This document shows positions 43,091-51,800 of a DNA stretch of 64,000 nucleotides, in pieces. This DNA is from Pseudomonadota bacterium (lineage in GTDB: Bacteria > Pseudomonadota > Gammaproteobacteria > Xanthomonadales > SZUA-38): assembly GCA_039033415.1 (NCBI GenBank), contig JBCCCR010000001.1, forward strand, positions 186,001 through 250,000. Reading direction: 5' to 3'. The notes beneath the pieces are model-generated. The model did not search any database and was not told the DNA's origin. It worked only from the letters and a program-made list of their open reading frames with translations. A program made the position numbers and the translations under genes. The number at the start of each line of letters is the position of its first letter. Position 1 is the stretch's first letter.

Positions 43091-44287
43091 TCAGGGAGCA
43101 AAGCAGCTTGTGCCGACCACATCCGCCAGCTTTATCACCGAATGGTTCTTTACGCCGTCCCGTCCGTCGAGCACAAACTGGCCGGCGCCGCACTCGGTGA
43201 CCGTCATGACCAGCGTTCCCCACTCGTCGAGCTCAGCGCCGGGGATGGGCTGCTCAAACGTACCGCCATCGCCGACAGACATCGTTAGGGTGACGGGTAT
43301 GTTGAGCGCCGGGCGCTCGGTGAGCAGTTCGGAGATCAGCCAGAGCCGATTGCCGCCGCTGTCGTAGCCGTAGAAAAAGATGGTGATCCCTCCGGCCGTC
43401 TGGACGACGTCATACCCTTCGCCATCGAAGGTGGGGTCAAACCACAGCCCGGCCAGCGTGACGAAGCTGTTGACCGAGGCAAGGGAGGCAATCTCGGTTT
43501 TGCTTAAGGTCGACAGCGGGCTGATTCCGGCGGGGTCAAACGCGCCATTGACCGCGGTTATGGCGGCGTTGCTGATCACTCCTTGACCCAGCGACGACGG
43601 GTGGATCGGGTCTGCCCAGGTGCAGGTTGGGCAGGTGACAACGTCGCCAAACGTGGGCGAGGGGACCTGAGCCTCGCCGTCCACGGTAAAGCTTTCGGGC
43701 TGATTGATCAGCAGATCAAACACCGAAAAAACGTCGACAACCGTGACGCCTTTCGCTGCGGCCAGGGCGTTGAGCCGATTTCGCCAGTCCAGGCTTGCGT
43801 CCCGAATGGCCGGGACGTCCCCAAGCTGGGAGACCACCGCGGGCACCTGCGAAATATCGGGCAGATTAAACACAACGACCGTCATGCCGGCGTCGGTGAG
43901 CGTCGTCAGAATCTCGTCGACGTTGGTCTCCAGCGTGTCCAGGAAATCCAGGTTGCCCAGGAGAATGCCAGGGGCGGCATCCAAAAAGTCGTTGCCACCA
44001 ATCCACAGCACCGCCAGATCGCCCACCCCAAACGTTGCGGCCGCTTCCGTGTGCTGGCCTTCTGCGATCAGCGAAGTGGACGTGGCGCCACCCACCGCGA
44101 GCTGCGTCAAAGGCGCGCCAATTCGGTCGGCGAGCTGCTCCGAGGCCAGCGGGCTGCGAATGCCCTCTGGATCGTCGAAAAGGCTGTCGCCCAGCGAAAC
44201 AATGCGGTTAAAACTCACCGCCTGCGCGGAGGCCGCAAGCAGCAGGGTAAGGGCGCCGGCAAACCATCGGCCTGTCGTATTGATCAT
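43091..44287 (-). CDS. Exported SGNH/GDSL hydrolase with C-terminal accessory domain
   Basis: 398 residues. ATG 44287 has AAGGAA upstream; an in-frame start at 44308 precedes it but spoils the signal (MINTTGRWFAGALTLLLAASAQA). Catalytic blocks: SLGDSLFDD (Ser35), the AVGGATS Gly, WIGGNDF (Asn99) and DPIHPS (Asp226, His229). From about 275 there is a separate beta-rich domain (LAGLWFDPTFDGEGYDVVQ, GITIFFYGYDSGGNRLWLIS) with two cysteines near the end (TECGAG, GTSCFAP) that may form a disulfide. I have seen this appended domain on other secreted gammaproteobacterial hydrolases. Substrate: probably an ester or acyl group on a polymer. Confidence 0.9.
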   Translation of the reverse strand: MINTTGRWFAGALTLLLAASAQAVSFNRIVSLGDSLFDDPEGIRSPLASEQLADRIGAPLTQLAVGGATSTSLIAEGQHTEAAATFGVGDLAVLWIGGNDFLDAAPGILLGNLDFLDTLETNVDEILTTLTDAGMTVVVFNLPDISQVPAVVSQLGDVPAIRDASLDWRNRLNALAAAKGVTVVDVFSVFDLLINQPESFTVDGEAQVPSPTFGDVVTCPTCTWADPIHPSSLGQGVISNAAITAVNGAFDPAGISPLSTLSKTEIASLASVNSFVTLAGLWFDPTFDGEGYDVVQTAGGITIFFYGYDSGGNRLWLISELLTERPALNIPVTLTMSVGDGGTFEQPIPGAELDEWGTLVMTVTECGAGQFVLDGRDGVKNHSVIKLADVVGTSCFAP

Positions 44288-44419
44288 TGGTGTTCCTTTT
44301 CTTTTCAATTCAGCGGGTTGCTGGGCGCTATCGCCGGGCGAACGGCAGCGGTGCTAAGCTGGCCGCCGCTCACGATAACACCCGGCGCGAGCCACGGGGT
44401 GCAGACAGGACACTAGGCC

Positions 44420-45124
44420 ATGCAAATCGTTGAATCGCGAGTTGCGTTCTACAAGACCCAGGAGGGGCAGCGCATCTCTCGGGGCTTTGAGCGGCAGCGC
44501 TACGTGCTGCAGGACGACCGGTCGGTTTGTCTCAACGTCTTCAGCGTCGCGAGCGATCTTAAAATCAATCGCGAAGTCACGATCAACCTCGACGAGCGGT
44601 GGCTGCCCATGGATAGCTATGTGCGTATCCATCATGGGGATCGCCTGGAGGGCGCGGGGTGGTTTTTGTTCGAGCAAGGGTCCGTCAAATCCCAGGTGCA
44701 AAGACCAGGGGAGGGTCTGGCGGAGCAGCAGCAGCGTTTTGACGACGGGCCAGCGGTATTCTGCGCCCATCCGATCGCCACGGACGCGCTGCTCACTGCC
44801 GGGTGCAGCCGCGAGGAGCCCGGCGCGGTCCAGCTCCTACCCCAGGTATTCCTTTCTTCGCCTCACCATTTCGGGGCCACCGGGCCGGAGCTGGCGCACA
44901 CGCAGCTGGAAATGAGCTACCTGGGTGTCGAGGACGTGACGGCAGCCGGAATCAATTTTGAGGCCGACCACTACCGGATCGCCGCAGGTAACGAAACGAC
45001 CGGCCATACGCACCCCGGAGAAGAGATCTGGACGCTCAAAGACACCGCCATTTTTCTGCGCGCGGAGATTGTTGCGCTCGGCTATGAGTACGAGCTGACC
45101 CACTACTCACGGCAGGACAGCTGA
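44420..45124 (+). CDS. Hypothetical protein
   Basis: 234 residues, no signal peptide or membrane segment. Landmarks: VCLNVFSVASDLKINREVTINLDERWLPMDSYVRI, WFLFEQGSVKSQVQRPGEG, AHPIATDALLTAG and HTHPGEEIWTLKDTAIFLRAEI. The alternating polar beta pattern suggests a lipocalin-like or cupin-like barrel, but I do not recognise a family. Divergent from the GDSL hydrolase, 41 nt before the EamA transporter on the same strand. Confidence 0.6.
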   Translation: MQIVESRVAFYKTQEGQRISRGFERQRYVLQDDRSVCLNVFSVASDLKINREVTINLDERWLPMDSYVRIHHGDRLEGAGWFLFEQGSVKSQVQRPGEGLAEQQQRFDDGPAVFCAHPIATDALLTAGCSREEPGAVQLLPQVFLSSPHHFGATGPELAHTQLEMSYLGVEDVTAAGINFEADHYRIAAGNETTGHTHPGEEIWTLKDTAIFLRAEIVALGYEYELTHYSRQDS

Positions 45125-45165
45125 TCGCTCCCACAACCGATTCTGTACGTTCGTCTGATCGCGTT

Positions 45166-46035
45166 GTGCCAGGCATGCTCGCCTGCGCGGGCGCCATGCT
45201 GATGTTCTCGGTCATGAGTGCCTTCGCCAAGTACCTCAGCGAGACCCATTCGGTGGTGGAGATCGCGTTTTACCGAAACGTGATCGCAAGCCTGCCGTTT
45301 CTGGCGATGGCTTTCTTGCTGGGGCGCCGAGACATCCTCAAGGTCAACGCGAGGCCGGGGCTGGTGGTGTGTCGCTCGGTGATGGGGACGTTTTCGCTGA
45401 TTGCGACCTTCGCCGCCTATTCTGCCATGCCGATGGCCGATACGTCCGTGCTGCTCTTTACCGCTTCCCTTTTTCTGCCGGTGCTCGGCGTGCTGTTCCT
45501 GGGTGAGCGGGTTGGCTGGATCCGGGCATCAGCGGTGCTGATCGGTTTTGTCGGCGTTGCGATCATGGCCAATCCGTCTGGCGATGCGAGCCTATTTGGC
45601 GTTTCCATGGCCCTCACCGCGGCGCTGATGCAGGCGATCATGGCCATCATTCTTCGTCAGCTGGGTGGATCGGAAAAGCCTGAAACGGTGTCGCTGTACT
45701 TCTTTCTCATCGGCGCCGTGCTGACCGGTTTTGCGATGCCCTTTGTCGCCACGCCACCCAGCGCTGCCGAGCTGCCGCTGCTGCTGGGAGTTGGCGCCGC
45801 CGGCGCGTGTGCGCAGTTCCTTTACGCGGTCGCGCTCAAGCTGACGCCGGCGGCGATTGTCGCTGTTCTCAACTACACCAGTATCATCTGGGCAACCATG
45901 CTCGGCTGGCTGGTATGGAATGAATGGCCGCTGCCGGTGGTCCTGGTCGGCTCGGCGGTGGTAATCGGCGCCAACGCACTGATCGCCTGGCGGGAAAGTC
46001 GGGTCCGATCGACGCACGCGCCGCAAAACCTGTAG
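45166..46035 (+). CDS. EamA/DMT-family transporter
   Basis: About 289 residues with ten predicted membrane helices in two EamA repeats. GTG 45166 is the first usable start; translational coupling to the gene ending at 45124 is possible. Landmarks: MLMFSVMSAFAKYLSETHSVVEIAFYRNVIASLPF, ADTSVLLFTASLFLPVLGVLFLGE (repeat 1) and AAIVAVLNYTSIIWATMLGWLVWNEWP (repeat 2). Exports or imports small metabolites across the inner membrane; substrate unknown. Confidence 0.9.
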   Translation: MPGMLACAGAMLMFSVMSAFAKYLSETHSVVEIAFYRNVIASLPFLAMAFLLGRRDILKVNARPGLVVCRSVMGTFSLIATFAAYSAMPMADTSVLLFTASLFLPVLGVLFLGERVGWIRASAVLIGFVGVAIMANPSGDASLFGVSMALTAALMQAIMAIILRQLGGSEKPETVSLYFFLIGAVLTGFAMPFVATPPSAAELPLLLGVGAAGACAQFLYAVALKLTPAAIVAVLNYTSIIWATMLGWLVWNEWPLPVVLVGSAVVIGANALIAWRESRVRSTHAPQNL

Positions 46036-46044
46036 GGTGGCGTC

Positions 46045-46713
46045 ATGCTGCTGGCAGGACTGCTGACCATTCACACGGTTGTACTCGGGTACTGGCTGGG
46101 AGCCGAGCTGGTCATCAATGCGGGTTACCGCCTGGTCTGTTATGCCGAAGACATGCCGTTTGCGCAGCGCGATCGCTTGATGGATCACGTCATGCGGGTC
46201 GACCAGCATGTGCGCTACGCGCTGATCCTGCAGGCGTCGCTCGGCCTGATGCTTGCAGCGGGGTACGGCTATGTGCCGGGCGGCGACCGCCTCATGATCA
46301 GCGCCGGTATTTTTGGCTTGAGCTGGCTTGCGTTCATCGAACTTGTACACCGCGAGCGAAAGCGGCCGGCCGGCCATCGACTGGCCCAGATCGATCGATG
46401 GTTTCGTTACCTGCTCCTCGGGGTGCTGCTGGCGGTGGCCAGCAGCCTGCTGGGCGACGCTTGGCCTTTACCCGCGTGGCTGCGCTGGAAGCTAGCCGCG
46501 TTTGCCGGCGTTATCGCCTGCGGCGTTGGGATCCGGTTGGCTTTGCTGGGGCACTTCAAAGCCTGGGCGAGAATGGCAAACGGCGAGGTGACCGAAGCAG
46601 ACAACGCCATAGTTCAGCGGATTTATCTTCGGGCCACATTGGTCCTTGCGGTGTTGTGGGTGTTTCTAGGGCTCATGGCGGCGCTCAGCGTAGTCAAGCC
46701 GGCGATGTCGTAG
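46045..46713 (+). CDS. Hypothetical inner-membrane protein
   Basis: 222 residues, ATG 9 nt after the EamA stop with AGGGTGG upstream, so co-translated. About six hydrophobic segments. Conserved-looking polar residues sit near membranes (THTVVLGYWLGAEL, MRVDQHVRYALI), suggesting haem or ion ligation like CopD/DUF2269-type proteins; that resemblance is weak. Function unknown. Confidence 0.65.
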   Translation: MLLAGLLTIHTVVLGYWLGAELVINAGYRLVCYAEDMPFAQRDRLMDHVMRVDQHVRYALILQASLGLMLAAGYGYVPGGDRLMISAGIFGLSWLAFIELVHRERKRPAGHRLAQIDRWFRYLLLGVLLAVASSLLGDAWPLPAWLRWKLAAFAGVIACGVGIRLALLGHFKAWARMANGEVTEADNAIVQRIYLRATLVLAVLWVFLGLMAALSVVKPAMS

Positions 46714-46750
46714 GCTTCGCCAAACGAATACCAGCGCGGGGGTATGCGCC

Positions 46751-47275
46751 ATGCATCAAATCATTGCCGAGAAACAGGCGCTTGTTGCCGATCAGGCGGG
46801 CGTGTGGGACGGTGAATACGTTCATCTGGACGCCTCACATGAGGTCATCGACCGACATCGATCTCGACTGATCTGTCGCCTGGAAGACGGGGCTGACGGG
46901 GTCGCGATGCTCAAGCAGACCAATATCTACACCTGGGCTGACCAGCAGCAGGAAGTGCGCTACTTCGAGGGCGTCTTTCGCAAAGATCGCGTGTGGATCC
47001 AAAACGATTTAATCGACGGCTGGACCAGCGCGATCAGTCAGGACCAGACGCAGCGTACGATCATGGTTGGCTGGGTTCGTGTAGCGGAACCCGACTTTCG
47101 TTTCTACGAGCTGATCACGCTGTCCGAGGACGCCAATGAAAAGTCGCGCACGTGGCACTGGTATCGCCATGGTCGCCTGTTTCAGCGCACGCTGATCAAC
47201 GAAACCCGAACAGCGCGGGACTGGCGACCCTTCGACGATCCAGGGTTCTTCGTGTCCAGGCCCAAGGGCGCCTAG
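46751..47275 (+). CDS. Hypothetical protein, possible calycin fold
   Basis: 174 residues, no signal. Starts MHQIIAEKQALVADQAGVWDGEYVHLD and has an alternating beta pattern with WDGEY, TNIYTWADQQQEVRYFEG and TWHWYRHGRLFQRTLINETR, reminiscent of DUF3598-type lipocalin-like proteins; I am not sure. Third gene of the EamA group. Its stop and the stop of the convergent di-haem gene share the four bases CTAG. Confidence 0.6.
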   Translation: MHQIIAEKQALVADQAGVWDGEYVHLDASHEVIDRHRSRLICRLEDGADGVAMLKQTNIYTWADQQQEVRYFEGVFRKDRVWIQNDLIDGWTSAISQDQTQRTIMVGWVRVAEPDFRFYELITLSEDANEKSRTWHWYRHGRLFQRTLINETRTARDWRPFDDPGFFVSRPKGA

Positions 47276-48807
47276 TAGCTCAGCGTGCGAAGGAAGGCGA
47301 CGAGGTTGTCACGCTCCGCGTCGCTGAGGTTGAGTGCCGGAAGCTCCGGAACGGCTGGCTCACCCCCCACCTCGCGGTAGTAGTCGATCACCTCCGTTAA
47401 CGTGTCGAAGCGGCCGTCATGCATATAGGGTCCGGTTCGGGTGAGCGCTCGCAGGGTAGGGACCTTAAAGGCGCCGACGCTGTGCTCGTCAGAGTCGGTG
47501 TAGCGCAGGTGACGGCAGCCGTCTGCCGGCGCGTCGCTGTAGCGACCGCGGCAGTTGAACGGATCGTAGTTTGAAGCGGTTCGGCCGACAGCCCACCCTA
47601 GATCCTGCTCGGTGGGGCTGGCGGAGCCCGTACCGATGTTGTGAAAACCAAAATTGCTGAACATCGGGCCATTGTGGCAGCGAAGGCAGTGGGTTTTTCC
47701 CACGTCGAGAAACAGCTTGAGGCCCTGCAGTTCGTTTTCCTCGAGGGGTGACTGGCCGGGATCATCGAGCGTCAGCGAGTCTGCGAGGTGGTCGAAACGA
47801 CCGGCTTGAGGCTGCAGCGTCGCCACGTAGCTCGCGAGAACCTTGCCGACATTCGCAAACGCGCGATTGATCTGCTCCTGGCGAGCTGAGGGGAGGCGTT
47901 GCCAGCTCAGCTTATCCTCGCTCGTGCCATAGGGCCCGGCTTGCGGCGGCAAATCAGCCAGCTCGGGCAAGGCAATAGCTAGGTCTGCGAGCTGTTCAAC
48001 ATACCTGGGGGTTTGGGTCAGGTGACGCAGTACGCCGATTCGGGTGCTATCCATCTCGCCCTGGGTTTCCAGCGGCGTCAGGTTCTGTGCCCAAAGACTG
48101 TCACGGCGACCATCCCAATAGAACCAGTCGGCGCTGGCGATACCAACGAGCGTTTGGGCGTTTCTTCTGGTGGGCTGGCTGCCGACGCTTTGCTTTTTGC
48201 CGTCGGTGAAAGCCAGCTCAGGCTGGTGGCATGAGGCACAGGCGATCTGTCCATCCCGGCTGAGCCCCGGATCAAAAAACAGCGCTTTTCCCAGCGCCGC
48301 CGCATCAGCGTTTCCATGCAGCCGGTTGCTGGTGTCGGCGGCAGGTCGCAACGCGGAGAGGGCCAGCGATTGAGCTAGCTCGATCTCGGCCGGGGTCAGG
48401 TTGGAAGCGCGGGTTTCCGCGGGTTGGTCCGTCCGACCTGGACCGATTCGCAAATCGAACGTGGCCTTGTCTGACCCAGCGTCGGCGGTGACGCCGACGA
48501 CAATTTCCCAGCCGCCGTGCATGTTGAACGACACGCCTTCGACCAGGTATTGGCCGGGCGCGAGCTGGCGGGTTACCTGGGGCTCCGACGACATCCCGTG
48601 GCCGTGGCCGGGCATCCCCCCGTAGAACGCGAGCCGCTGCGGCGTCACGGGCTTGCCCTGCGCATCCAGCACGGACACGGTCCACTCATGGAGCTGGCCG
48701 ACAACCGGGGCCGCCCGAGCTTCGATCTCGACCTGGTACAGCCGGTTCTGAGTCCAGGCGAGTTCAGCAGCGATGCTGCTAAGCGATGGCGCTGTTACCA
48801 GCGCCAT
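47272..48807 (-). CDS. Di-haem cytochrome c peroxidase (MauG/CCP-like) with N-terminal FixH-like domain
   Basis: About 511 residues in the periplasm; the exact start is uncertain (ATG 48807 gives a short signal-like AVTAPSLSSIAA; no ribosome site seen). N-domain (about 25-125) is FixH/YtkA-like, with a His/Met cluster FYGGMPGHGHGM and NMHGGWEI that could bind copper. The C-domain is a bacterial di-haem peroxidase with CASCH (190-194) and CLRCH (374-378), GRRDSLWAQ, and GPYMHDGRFDTLTEVIDYY. Family members reduce H2O2 or, like MauG, modify a partner protein. It follows the giant copper-radical-oxidase gene by 44 nt on the same strand, so the two are probably one operon. Confidence 0.9.
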   Translation of the reverse strand: MALVTAPSLSSIAAELAWTQNRLYQVEIEARAAPVVGQLHEWTVSVLDAQGKPVTPQRLAFYGGMPGHGHGMSSEPQVTRQLAPGQYLVEGVSFNMHGGWEIVVGVTADAGSDKATFDLRIGPGRTDQPAETRASNLTPAEIELAQSLALSALRPAADTSNRLHGNADAAALGKALFFDPGLSRDGQIACASCHQPELAFTDGKKQSVGSQPTRRNAQTLVGIASADWFYWDGRRDSLWAQNLTPLETQGEMDSTRIGVLRHLTQTPRYVEQLADLAIALPELADLPPQAGPYGTSEDKLSWQRLPSARQEQINRAFANVGKVLASYVATLQPQAGRFDHLADSLTLDDPGQSPLEENELQGLKLFLDVGKTHCLRCHNGPMFSNFGFHNIGTGSASPTEQDLGWAVGRTASNYDPFNCRGRYSDAPADGCRHLRYTDSDEHSVGAFKVPTLRALTRTGPYMHDGRFDTLTEVIDYYREVGGEPAVPELPALNLSDAERDNLVAFLRTLSY

Positions 48808-48851
48808 CGTTACCAGGGCCCGCAGCAGGCGGGTGATCGGACCTGCGGTGA

Positions 48852-51800
48852 CTATTGCTCGTAGATCCGGATGTTGCTGAACAGCGAGTTGTTGCCGCTG
48901 CCGCTGTCGCGGTCATTGACCAGGACCAGATTCATGCTGCTGCCCGTGAAGTACTGCCCGACGGGAATCACGAAGCGAGTCCGCCCGCTTCCCGGGTAGG
49001 TCTTGAAGTCACGGATACCCCAGTTCTGGGTGCCGTAAAGGCTGAAGATCCGGTTGGAGGACAGCGAGTTGTTCTCGTCGAAGCCAATGCCGTGGATTTC
49101 GCCCTGGGCGCTGGATTCGAAGTCGAATTCGATCACCGTGTTCGCCGTGATCTGATAGGTCTGCAGCGTTCGCTTCCAGGTGTTGCGCTCCAGCAGCAGG
49201 CTGAGGCCCTGGTTGCTGATGGTGAAGTCGCCATTCACGTCCTGACCGCCGTAGGAACCGATGTCCGCGGGCGTAAACACGACGCAGTCATCGCAAGAAA
49301 CCGGCTCCTGGACACTTAGCTGGAACGTGGTGCTATCGGTGCCGCCGTTGCCGTCGTCCACCGTCACCGTGACGTCATAGCTTCCCAGCACGCTGGTGAC
49401 TCCGCTGATCAGACCGCCCGCATCCATCGACAGGCCTGCCGGCAGACCGTCAGCGCTGAAGGTAAGCGTATCGCCGTTCAGGTCGGTTGCATCGATGGCC
49501 AGCGAAACGCCTTCGCCGCTGTACACCGTGACCTGGCCCGGGCTGTTGAGGGTCGGCGCGATGTTGCTGCCGTCGCTGGTCAGGCGGATGTTGCGGAAGC
49601 GCGACGTGTTGCCGGAGCCGCTGTCGTTGTCGTTGACAAAGGTCATGTAGAAGCCGGTGCCGGTGTAGTACTGACCGACGGGAATCTGGAACGTCTGCCA
49701 GCCGGAGCCGCTGTACTGCGCAAAATCCCGTCGCCCCCAGTTCTGCGTGCCGTACACCTGGAACGTCAGGCTGCTGGAGATGCCGTCGTCGGTGTCGAAG
49801 CCGACGCCGTGGACCTCGCCGATGGCGGTGGAGCTGAACTCGAAGGTCAGGATCGTTTGCGGCAGAATCTCGAAGGTTTGCGTGGTGCGTTTCCAGGTGT
49901 TGTTGCTGAGCAACAGCACTTCCCCGTCGTCTTCCAGCGCAAAGTCGCCCGCCGCGTCCTGATTGCCGCCATAAGACACGATGGTCACGTCGTTAAACGA
50001 CACGCAGTCGGTGCAGCCAGGATCCGGCGGTGGGTCACCGATCAGTGACGTGGTGCCGTCCAGCTCCATCAAATAGGCGGAAAGCTGGTCGAGGTCGCTG
50101 TTGCTGAGCGAGATGCCGCTGTGGGCGAGCATCGCCTCGGAGACGTCGGCCGCTGAGCCGTCGTGCAGATAAGGTGCGGTGTTCCAAACGCTGATCAGCG
50201 TCGGCGTATCAAGTCCTGTCAGCGGGCCGCCGAGACGGTTCCCGCTGGAAGCCTTGATGGTGCCCACGTCGTGCAGGTCGCCGAGGATGCTGTCGGTGAA
50301 CAGCGGCGCGGCATGACAGCTATCGCACTGTTTGCTGCTGAACAGCTGTCGCCCCGCTTCGCCGGTGGCCGTCAGGGTGCCGTCGGTATTCCCGTGAGGG
50401 CTTGCCTCGTATTCATCCAGGGACCCGAGGTAGGCAGACATGGCGTCCAGATCGGCACTGATACCGGCCTTCGGGTCTCCGAGGGTCTGCGAGCGAGTTC
50501 CGGCATTAAAGTCGGCGTCCGCCATCAAGCCGGTCCCCCCTGCAAAATCTCGAATCTGGTTTTCGAAGTCCTGGACTTCGTCGAAGTTTCCGCTCCAGTG
50601 CAGGAATCCATGGACGGTTGCGGCGCGACCTTTAAGGGTGATGGTGTTACGCAGGCCTTCGTTGTCAGCGGTGGCGATACCCACGCGGGTGAAATCCCAG
50701 ATACGGCCATCCTGGCCGCCATCGTTGTGACATGACGCGCAGCTCATGTAGCTGTCCAGCGCCAGCCGCGGATCGCGGGCGTCGTAGAAGAGCTGCTTGC
50801 CCCGCAGCACCTCGGTGGTCAGCGCCTCGCTGGCAACGCTGCTGACGGAAGTCTCAAGGTTGATGGTCAGCTCGTTACGCTCGGTCAGCGCGGACAGGTC
50901 GAACACCGATACCGATCGATCCATGAAGTTATGAACGTACAGCCGGGCACCGTCGGAAGACACGGCAAGTCCCTGCGGCGCACGACCGGTGTCGAAACGC
51001 ATCAGCTCAACGGCCGTGTAGGCGTCGGTCACGGCGATTTCTCGATTACCTTCCAACGCGGTGAACAGATACGCACCAAAAGGACCAAACGCAGCGTGGC
51101 TGGCGAAGCTGGCGTTATCGTGGTCCACCCGTGCCCAGAAGGTCTCCTGGCTGGCGTTGAGGTCGATCTTTGATGTCACCGCTCGCACAGTCTGATCAAA
51201 CGTCATGCCCTGACCGCCGCGCCGGGCGCCGGCGAGGATGTTGTCCTGCTTTGAAGGTACCCACGCCGAGAGCTGGTCGGGCGAAATCACGGCCGGACCG
51301 AGATAGTTCGGCACACCCGGGCCGGAATGCTCGGATACGCCGCGGTCGCTGTGACGCAGCGTCACGGTGTCGGCAACGCTGAAGCTGCCGGTAGCCACAA
51401 CCACAACCTCACCACCGTGATAGTCGCCGTTCGTCTCGACGGATGGCGCAATGGTGGCTTCGCCGGGCAGTGGCGGAGTGATGAAGCGCGATACCAGCAA
51501 GGTGGCGCCGTCGCCGCTGATCGATAGGTGTCTGGGCCGTGCGCCGACCGGGAGTGACCCATTGACGGTGCGGCTGGCGACATCGATCCGCAGGACCTCG
51601 CCGGTCGCCTCCAGCGCCACGTAAGCGCTGCTGCCGCTCGGATCAAAAACCAGTCCATGAGGTTGCGAAGCTGCGGGCAGGTCGACCACTTCGAGGACAT
51701 TGCGGCTGCCGCCATCGATTCGGGTGAGCGTCCCTGCGTTCTTGCTAACGACCCATACCTCGCCGTTCGGTGCTGACTGCACCGCTACGGGTTGTCGGGC

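Noticed and set aside
48864-50015. Tandem DNA repeat or CRISPR-like array at the end of the giant gene
   Set aside because: The repetition is at protein level, two diverged domain copies in frame, without short identical units.
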